Assembly (NCBI GenBank): GCA_946480995.1 | Contig: CAMLMF010000214.1 | Location: forward strand, 1-5,264 | DNA: 5,264 bases | Direction of reading: 5' to 3' | Source of the DNA: an uncultured Bdellovibrio sp. | GTDB lineage: Bacteria; Bdellovibrionota; Bdellovibrionia; Bdellovibrionales; Bdellovibrionaceae | Shown: positions 1 through 4,710 of the stretch, one piece after another | Layout: each line of letters opens with the position of its first letter | Numbering within the stretch: position 1 is the first letter of the stretch | Notes under the pieces: generated by a model | The model's database searches: none | The model's input: the letters and a program-made list of their open reading frames with translations, nothing else | What the model was told of the DNA's origin: nothing | Position numbers and translations under genes: made by a program

Positions 1-376
1 ACAGACCATGTTTTGAATTTAAAATGGCCAAATCGGGTCGCTTTTGCAAAGTGCTAGGGACAGGTTTTAAAATTTCTCGCGTGGTCATGTTGAATTTCGT
101 ACATTCAGCCTTAGGATTGACTTCTTGTAAGCAGTTCAGCAACTCTGTTCCTTCTGTGCCGTGCAAGTCGTACATGATTCTTAAAGTCGTCGCTTTGTTT
201 TGCAGATTTTGAATCACCAGATTTCTGGTCTGTGTCATCAGGGCCTGCACATCGAAGTATTTATTCATCGAAACATTGGCGATAAAAAGATTTGGCAACA
301 TTAAGACAACGCCACCAACAACTGCGAGCGTGACCATCATTTCAACAACAGTAAAGGCTTTGCTATTTTTAATCAT
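1..376 (-). CDS. prepilin-like protein (type IV pilin / pseudopilin family), 3' end outside the window
   Basis: This is a partial gene; 125 codons are visible without a stop before the left edge. The first residues read MIKNSKA, then FTVVEMMVTLAVVGGVVLML. That is a prepilin signal: a short basic leader, predicted cleavage after Ala7, Phe as mature residue 1, Glu at mature position 5, and a hydrophobic helix of about 20 residues. Proteins of this family are cut and methylated by prepilin peptidase (PilD) and packed into type IV pili or type II secretion pseudopili. Ala rather than Gly at -1 is uncommon. The rest of the visible part (about residues 36-125) is a soluble domain with two Cys that I cannot assign to a subfamily. 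The start is ATG at 376, which overlaps the TGA of the preceding gene as ATGA; a GAGG lies 6 bases upstream. Translational coupling to that gene is likely. The exact role, major or minor pilin, cannot be told from this fragment. Confidence 0.85.
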   Translation of the reverse strand, partial: MIKNSKAFTVVEMMVTLAVVGGVVLMLPNLFIANVSMNKYFDVQALMTQTRNLVIQNLQNKATTLRIMYDLHGTEGTELLNCLQEVNPKAECTKFNMTTREILKPVPSTLQKRPDLAILNSKHGL

Positions 377-1152
377 AAAGGCCTCAATGAAGGGTTAATG
401 TAAGGATCTAAGCGGGGTGTGCAGCCAGAGCGTGTCCAGGAACTGCCCGTCCACGAAGGGCCTGGTGGTGAAATATACTGATCACTTGGGCATGAGATAA
501 AGTCGCCAAAGTTGCTGCATATTGCCCTTAGGTTCGTCGACACATCTTTAATATAGCCGCCGATTTCCATGCATTCACGGGGAGATGGCAGGGGACGACA
601 ATCAAGATCGCCGTTGGCTAGATAGCCCGCCATGAACGGAGCCGTAGGTGGACACATAAAAGTTTTATCTTGCACGACTTCACGAGGAACACGAACTTCG
701 ACGTCGATTCCTTTTACCGGAACTTCCGTGCCGGTATAAGAAATTACGCCTGTGAACTTGGTTTGGGCTTCGTCCCAGTAAGGAATAGGATTTTGGGAAT
801 CATCCAGTTTTTGGGTCACTAAAATTCCACAGAACGGAGTGTTGGAATCACAGCGAGCCCCGGTCACTTTAAATTTGAATTGATTCAACAGATCTTCGTC
901 TAAGACCGCCACCTTTTTTCCTTCAGGAATTTTGTAAGTCGTTGGTTGCATCAATAAATTACGCAAGCGACTTTCCGCTGCGATCATCTGTTGTTTGATG
1001 ACCACCGCACGCATCTGTTTCTGCGTTTGCATTAAGTGCGAAATACCTGTGTAAAAAGAAATGCTTAAAATAACTAACCCTAATAAAGCAATGACGATCA
1101 AAGAACCCGACTGTGATTGCAAAAGATCTTGAGGCTTTTTTTGTTCAACCAT
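373..1152 (-). CDS. PilX/GspK-like minor pseudopilin, Cys-rich, without Glu5
   Basis: The 259-residue product has a hydrophilic leader ending QSQSG (Gly16), then a hydrophobic helix SLIVIALLGLVILSISF (about 17-33). The layout matches PilX and GspK-type minor pilins ('G-x-LIV...'), where mature position 5 is not Glu; here it is Ile21. In known systems such subunits sit at or near the tip and help start assembly. A likely amphipathic helix follows (about 40-68), then a soluble domain with eight Cys (101, 108, 167, 185, 194, 212, 221, 244). Residues 167-185 form a small Cys-bounded motif also found in the upstream gene. The C-terminus is rich in Pro, Ser, Trp and Gly. The start at 1152 shares one base with the previous stop (TAATG) and has AGAGG about 6 bases upstream. 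The stop overlaps the next start. The prepilin-like class is well supported; the PilX/GspK label is an inference from the N-terminus only. Confidence 0.8.
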   Translation of the reverse strand: MVEQKKPQDLLQSQSGSLIVIALLGLVILSISFYTGISHLMQTQKQMRAVVIKQQMIAAESRLRNLLMQPTTYKIPEGKKVAVLDEDLLNQFKFKVTGARCDSNTPFCGILVTQKLDDSQNPIPYWDEAQTKFTGVISYTGTEVPVKGIDVEVRVPREVVQDKTFMCPPTAPFMAGYLANGDLDCRPLPSPRECMEIGGYIKDVSTNLRAICSNFGDFISCPSDQYISPPGPSWTGSSWTRSGCTPRLDPYINPSLRPL

Positions 1153-2435
1153 TAGGGACCTCTTGTTTCAGGTTCAGTTAAAATACAGTCCGACGCAGAT
1201 GTGTTCACGGTAACTTTTGCCGAGAAAGACCCGCCGTTCGGACAGCGCGGTGGATTGTATGTGCAGGTCACACTTTTGCCGCCGCCACTATAGGTAATAT
1301 TATTACCAGCAGGGCAGTCCGGTCTGTCCGGCACGGACTGATAAGTCGGTGGATCCGAAGGATTGGCTGCGGGAATTTCGATCAACTTAGTTCCGTAAAT
1401 CTCTTTAGTTTCACCCACGGTGCAAAAGCCCGAGGTTCTTGCGGCAGCATAATAACTTGTCGGGCATTTTGCAGTGACGCTGCCCCAGTCAGACAAAGGG
1501 ATGCCGGTATAAAAATTAGCGTACTTTTTGTAAATGAAAACGTAGGTAATCCCTGCCGGAGATCCCTGGGGGTCATACGCGTGAGTGTTGATTCTTTGAA
1601 ATATATAATTATTGGGCGGGGTAAATGAACGAAAGGGGATGTAATTTAAAGTCAGATGCGGCTTCACCGCCACAGAACCTTCGCCGTAATAACCAGGCAC
1701 AAATTCAATACTTCGCGGAAAGGACTTCGGTGGCGCTGAACCATAAATCTTTTCGATACAAATTGGATCTCCAGTATCGCGATTAAAGCCATGAATACCG
1801 ACGTCAACGGCAGGATCGCACTGAACTTTGCCCTGATCATTGCCGCTTTTCCCCATGTACAGATCGTGGGAAATAGTTTCGATATAATCTGAATCGGCAA
1901 AATCATCAAAGTCTTGGTTTTCAGCTAACGGAGATCCTAAGTGAGGAATTTTGGAATCAACAAACACAATACGATAGCCGACTTTATAGACAGGAAAGGA
2001 GTTGTTGGCCCCAGGATCTATCTTACGAATATCTGTGTAAAGGCGAATGACTCCTTTAGCGCTGTTAACATCATAGGTTTTTTTCTTTAAATCAAAAGAC
2101 ACACTTTTGCCGAGGGTAAAGAAGGGGCTGAAAGTCTTATCGTCAGTATCTTCATTGGCCCAAGTTGATTTGTATTCGATATTTTTATAATCCTCGGTGC
2201 CCATCTTAAGAATATTCTGCACGGCTTGAGGATAGTTGTCGTAATCTTTGAGTGCTGCCTGCAAGCTGCTTTGCATAGACAACGCCATTAACGTGATGTT
2301 GACCTTTTTACGTTGCTCTGTAAACGCTTTGACCCCAGCAAGAACAATCGACGAGATCATCAGAACAATACCAGCCGCTAACAAGAGCTCTGGCAGAGAA
2401 TAACCTTTTTGAGAATCTAAAAATTTAATTCGCAT
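1152..2435 (-). CDS. large prepilin-like protein with type IV cleavage/methylation signal
   Basis: The 427-residue product starts MRIKFLDSQKG followed by YSLPELLLAAGIVLMISS. Gly11 is the predicted -1 residue, Tyr12 is mature position 1 and Glu16 is mature position 5: a textbook prepilin peptidase site. The hydrophobic helix spans about 12-34. At 427 residues it is far longer than a typical major pilin (about 130-200), so a minor or tip subunit is more plausible. The soluble part carries eight Cys (206, 226, 324, 338, 374, 391, 398, 417), including a Cys-bounded motif at 206-226 shared with the next gene. The frame stays open upstream to an ATG at 2603, but that extension overlaps the PilZ gene in another frame and would bury the prepilin signal 56 residues in. 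The start at 2435 has AAAGGA 6 bases upstream and follows the PilZ stop after 22 bases. The stop TAA overlaps the next ATG. Confidence 0.88.
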   Translation of the reverse strand: MRIKFLDSQKGYSLPELLLAAGIVLMISSIVLAGVKAFTEQRKKVNITLMALSMQSSLQAALKDYDNYPQAVQNILKMGTEDYKNIEYKSTWANEDTDDKTFSPFFTLGKSVSFDLKKKTYDVNSAKGVIRLYTDIRKIDPGANNSFPVYKVGYRIVFVDSKIPHLGSPLAENQDFDDFADSDYIETISHDLYMGKSGNDQGKVQCDPAVDVGIHGFNRDTGDPICIEKIYGSAPPKSFPRSIEFVPGYYGEGSVAVKPHLTLNYIPFRSFTPPNNYIFQRINTHAYDPQGSPAGITYVFIYKKYANFYTGIPLSDWGSVTAKCPTSYYAAARTSGFCTVGETKEIYGTKLIEIPAANPSDPPTYQSVPDRPDCPAGNNITYSGGGKSVTCTYNPPRCPNGGSFSAKVTVNTSASDCILTEPETRGP

Positions 2436-2441
2436 GTCTGA

Positions 2442-2447
2442 TCCTTT
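2442..2447 (-). promoter_or_regulatory. ribosome binding site that fixes the start of the large prepilin
   Basis: The minus strand reads AAAGGA, then TCAGAC, then ATG at 2435. The 6-base spacing, and the prepilin leader that begins here, favour this start over the in-frame ATG at 2603. The site lies in the 22-base gap after the PilZ stop codon. Confidence 0.7.
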
Positions 2448-2457
2448 ACCGCGAAGA

Positions 2458-3129
2458 TTAAATCTTGCTGTCGTGAAGTGTGTTAAGCCATTGGCGCAGG
2501 ATGTTGGTTTGCGCGGCAGAAAAACCCTCGAACTGCACTCGAACATTTTGCCCTTGGACGTTAATGATTTTTGCCACGCAGTGAATGTCTTCGATTTCTT
2601 CAAAGTGCAGGGGCACTTTGTCGCCGACCTTAAAAACTTCGTCAGTGGTATTCAAAATATTGGCGCCGGTATAGGAAACATCCACGGTGTGGGTGTGCAA
2701 AGTTCCTAAAATAACCGAAGTGCTGACCGCAAAGCGATCGGCAGTAGGGGCCAGCCACGATTGGCGGCGATCCAAATAGGGATATCTAAAGTAATAGGCG
2801 ACAGTCCCGACAACGATAAAGACCAAAATGCAATCGACGATCTTTGCAGTATTTAAAAGCGGTTCGGCAGAGTCAAATTCATGCACAAAGCTAATGCCCG
2901 TGGAAATCACGAAAGCTGCGCACAGCCCAATGGAAAACATCCACGCTGTTTTGTGGCGAACCAACAGGCTGACTCCAGCTGCGAAAAGCAGAAGCCAACT
3001 GATCCAGCTATAGTTTTGCGCATCCGTTAATTGCATCATCAAAATGTCCATCAAAGGCTTGGCCATTAAAACGGCGGCAATAAGTTGGACAGCTTTAGGG
3101 AATTCGATTTTTTGCTTAGATGTTTGCAT
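2458..3129 (-). CDS. four-helix membrane protein with C-terminal PilZ domain
   Basis: The 223-residue product has four likely membrane helices (about 14-34, 42-57, 63-81, 97-113), then a cytoplasmic PilZ domain (about 121-218). Basic stretches before helix 1, between helices 2 and 3 (RHK) and after helix 4 fit both ends being in the cytoplasm. PilZ hallmarks are Arg121-Arg122, DVSYTG at 150-155 (the D/N-x-S-x-x-G motif), VGDKVPLHF about 15 residues later, and VRVQFEGF near the end. PilZ domains bind c-di-GMP through RxxxR plus D/N-x-S-x-x-G; here the second Arg is missing (Trp or Leu in its place), so binding is doubtful. It leads the pilin operon, with the large prepilin starting 22 bases after its stop. 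The start MQTSK is a choice: it has no clear Shine-Dalgarno sequence. The open frame extends to 3270, but those codons run through the terminator. A start at 3210 (MTLPEA) is possible. Confidence 0.8.
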   Translation of the reverse strand: MQTSKQKIEFPKAVQLIAAVLMAKPLMDILMMQLTDAQNYSWISWLLLFAAGVSLLVRHKTAWMFSIGLCAAFVISTGISFVHEFDSAEPLLNTAKIVDCILVFIVVGTVAYYFRYPYLDRRQSWLAPTADRFAVSTSVILGTLHTHTVDVSYTGANILNTTDEVFKVGDKVPLHFEEIEDIHCVAKIINVQGQNVRVQFEGFSAAQTNILRQWLNTLHDSKI

Positions 3130-3220
3130 TATAAAAATGGTAGCGCCGCTGGTGTATAAAAACAAATTTAATCTTAAGGGAGATTCCTCAGTTGCTTCTG
3201 GCAGGGTCATTCTGGGCCGC

Positions 3221-3260
3221 AAAATAAAAAACCCACACTTCACAAAAAAGTGTGGGTTTT
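3221..3260 (-). terminator. rho-independent terminator of the citrate synthase gene
   Basis: A perfect 13-bp stem (3228-3240 with 3248-3260, core ACCCACACTT/AAGTGTGGGT) has a 7-base loop. Read on the minus strand, it is followed by TTTTTTATTTT (3231-3221), a good U-tract. It begins 28 bases after the citrate synthase stop. On the plus strand only four T follow the stem, so it is mainly a minus-strand terminator. It separates citrate synthase from the PilZ/pilin operon, which therefore probably needs its own promoter in about 3130-3220. Confidence 0.92.
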
Positions 3261-3287
3261 CGTGAATCAAAACTTAATAACTAGGTC

Positions 3288-4454
3288 CTAGCGTCTTTCT
3301 GAAAGTGGCGTCACTTTACGTTGCTCAGCCCCTACGTACTCTGACAAAGGACGGATAATACGGTTATCCGCAGCTTGTTCCATGATGTGTGCCGACCAGC
3401 CTGTTGTACGTGCCATCACAAAGATCGGTGTAAAGAAATCAATCTCAAAACCCATCATGTAATAAGCCGGACCCGCTGGGAAATCTAGATTTGGATAAAT
3501 TTTCTTTTTATCCACCATCACTTTTTCCAAAGCCGTGTACATTTGCATCCATTTTTGCTCGCCAGTCACATCAGCCATGACTTGTGCGTATTTTTTCATG
3601 GTCGGAACGCGTGAATCGCCTGAACGGTAAACGCGGTGACCGAAGCCCATAACTTTTTTCTTTTGTGCCAATGCATCCAGCATCCACTGTTCCGCTTTTG
3701 CAGGATCAGCGATTTCTTTCATCATGTGCATAACCATTTCATTCGCACCACCGTGCAAAGGACCTTTCAACGCACCGATACCCGCTACAGTTGCAGAGTA
3801 GATATCAGATTGAGTTGAAGTCACCACGCGTGAAGTGAATGTCGAAGCATTGAAGCTGTGCTCAGCGTAAAGGATCAAAGAAACGTCAAAAGCTTTCACA
3901 ACTTCTTTTTGTGGAATCTTGCCGAAACACATATGGAAGAAGTTTTCAGAAATAGAAAGATCCGCTTTCGGAGGAATAAAATCCAAACCTTTTTTGAAAC
4001 GGTAATCCGCAGCTACCATAGTTGGGATTTTTGCTAACAATTGGATCGCTTTATCCATGTTTGTTGCTGGCGTTGCGTCCCAGATGCGCGTGTCTTCAGC
4101 ACCCAAGAAGGAAACACCCGTGCGGATAGAATCCATTGGGTGGCATTTCTGTGGCAAAGCTTTGATCACGTTTAACAAAGTTGTTGAGATCTCGCGATAG
4201 CCGCGCTCTTTTTTTGTGAAGTCAGCAAGTTGCGCAGCATTCGGCAATTCGCCGTTGTACATCAAGTACGCCACTTCTTCGAAAGAACAGTTTTCAGCCA
4301 AGTCTTGAACTGGGTACCCACGATAGATCAAAGAATTCGTGTGCGGGTTTACTTTTGATACAGATGATGTATCCATCACCACGCCATCAAGACCTTTTTT
4401 AACGTTCATCTTTTCCGGTTCTGGAACGTAATCTGGATTAATATATTCAGCCAT
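3288..4454 (-). CDS. gltA: citrate synthase (short bacterial form)
   Basis: The 388-residue product condenses oxaloacetate and acetyl-CoA to citrate and CoA, the entry step of the TCA cycle, in the cytoplasm. Visible family landmarks are SLIYRGYPVQDLAE near 41-54, EHSFNASTFTSR at 198-209, GPLHGGANE at 231-239 with catalytic His234, GFGHRVY at 270-276 with His273, and PNLDFPAG at 321-328 with catalytic Asp324. The C-terminal GW.AH..EQ...NRIIRP block (352-369) and YVGAE complete the fold. Length fits the short dimeric type rather than the roughly 430-residue E. coli GltA type. This branch also contains 2-methylcitrate synthase (PrpC), and no prp neighbour is present to decide; citrate synthase is the more economical call. 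The start at 4454 has GGAGG only 4 bases upstream. The stop is TAG at 3288-3290, followed by a strong terminator. It appears monocistronic and is divergent from the lipoprotein gene. Confidence 0.95.
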   Translation of the reverse strand: MAEYINPDYVPEPEKMNVKKGLDGVVMDTSSVSKVNPHTNSLIYRGYPVQDLAENCSFEEVAYLMYNGELPNAAQLADFTKKERGYREISTTLLNVIKALPQKCHPMDSIRTGVSFLGAEDTRIWDATPATNMDKAIQLLAKIPTMVAADYRFKKGLDFIPPKADLSISENFFHMCFGKIPQKEVVKAFDVSLILYAEHSFNASTFTSRVVTSTQSDIYSATVAGIGALKGPLHGGANEMVMHMMKEIADPAKAEQWMLDALAQKKKVMGFGHRVYRSGDSRVPTMKKYAQVMADVTGEQKWMQMYTALEKVMVDKKKIYPNLDFPAGPAYYMMGFEIDFFTPIFVMARTTGWSAHIMEQAADNRIIRPLSEYVGAEQRKVTPLSERR

Positions 4455-4458
4455 TTTT

Positions 4459-4483
4459 CCTCCGCTGGGGGTACGCCGTACCC
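4459..4483 (-). promoter_or_regulatory. ribosome binding site of citrate synthase with adjoining 5' UTR hairpin
   Basis: On the minus strand the mRNA reads GGGTAC-GGC-GTACCC (4483-4469), a perfect 6-bp stem with a 3-base loop. Then come CCAGC and the Shine-Dalgarno sequence GGAGG (4463-4459), 4 bases from the ATG. The hairpin ends 5 bases before the Shine-Dalgarno sequence, so it leaves it exposed and does not mask it. It could stabilise the 5' end of the mRNA or guide ribosome access. The Shine-Dalgarno call is firm; a function for the hairpin is inference. Confidence 0.6.
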
Positions 4484-4510
4484 TTTTCGGATGCGGCGCG
4501 TTTTTGTCTT

Positions 4511-4555
4511 ATTAAAGTAATGGCTCAAGCTAGCTTGGGGCCGGGCTTCGGTCAA
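4511..4555 (-). promoter_or_regulatory. possible promoter region of citrate synthase
   Basis: On the minus strand a TTGACC (4555-4550) resembles a -35 box, and 17 bases later comes TAGCTT (4532-4527), a weak -10 match. A better -10-like TTTAAT (4516-4511) lies further down but has no good -35 partner. The true promoter is very likely in this stretch because the gene is divergent and isolated, but neither pair is convincing. Confidence 0.3.
4526..4537. repeat. 12-bp perfect palindrome in the divergent intergenic region
   Basis: CAAGCTAGCTTG is its own reverse complement. It lies about 70 bases upstream of the citrate synthase start and overlaps the candidate -10 box there, so it is placed where an operator could act. 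A single 12-bp palindrome can arise by chance in a window this size, so a regulatory role is only a possibility. Confidence 0.35.
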
Positions 4556-4710
4556 TAGAGGGGGAGGGTTTAGCTCAGCTTTGCTGGGTGCGGCGAACTG
4601 ATTTTATAGAACAAGAATGCAGAAAATATCGACTCAGTTTGAGACGCGCCCTTAAAGAGTCCCGACTAAGATCCGATACGTAGAGAGGGAAGAAATCAAG
4701 GGGGTAGTCT

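Noticed and set aside
24..212. Open frame of 62 codons on the plus strand
   Set aside because: It lies inside the partial prepilin gene on the other strand, which has a clear prepilin signal and an overlap with its neighbour; no ribosome binding site or family feature supports it.
2436..2603. N-terminal extension of the large prepilin by 56 residues
   Set aside because: It overlaps the PilZ coding region in another frame, has no hydrophobic or leader character, and would place the prepilin cleavage site far inside the protein.
3128..3133. TATAAT on the minus strand as a -10 box
   Set aside because: It overlaps the chosen ATG and has no -35-like hexamer 16-18 bases upstream; the next in-frame ATG (3066) has no Shine-Dalgarno sequence and would remove the first membrane helix.
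3130..3270. N-terminal extension of the PilZ protein from an ATG at 3270
   Set aside because: The first codons are the translated terminator stem of citrate synthase, so this part is not expected to be translated.
3281..3291. CTAGGTCCTAG inverted repeat at the citrate synthase stop
   Set aside because: It is short, includes the stop codon, and is followed by a much stronger terminator; a separate role is not supported.
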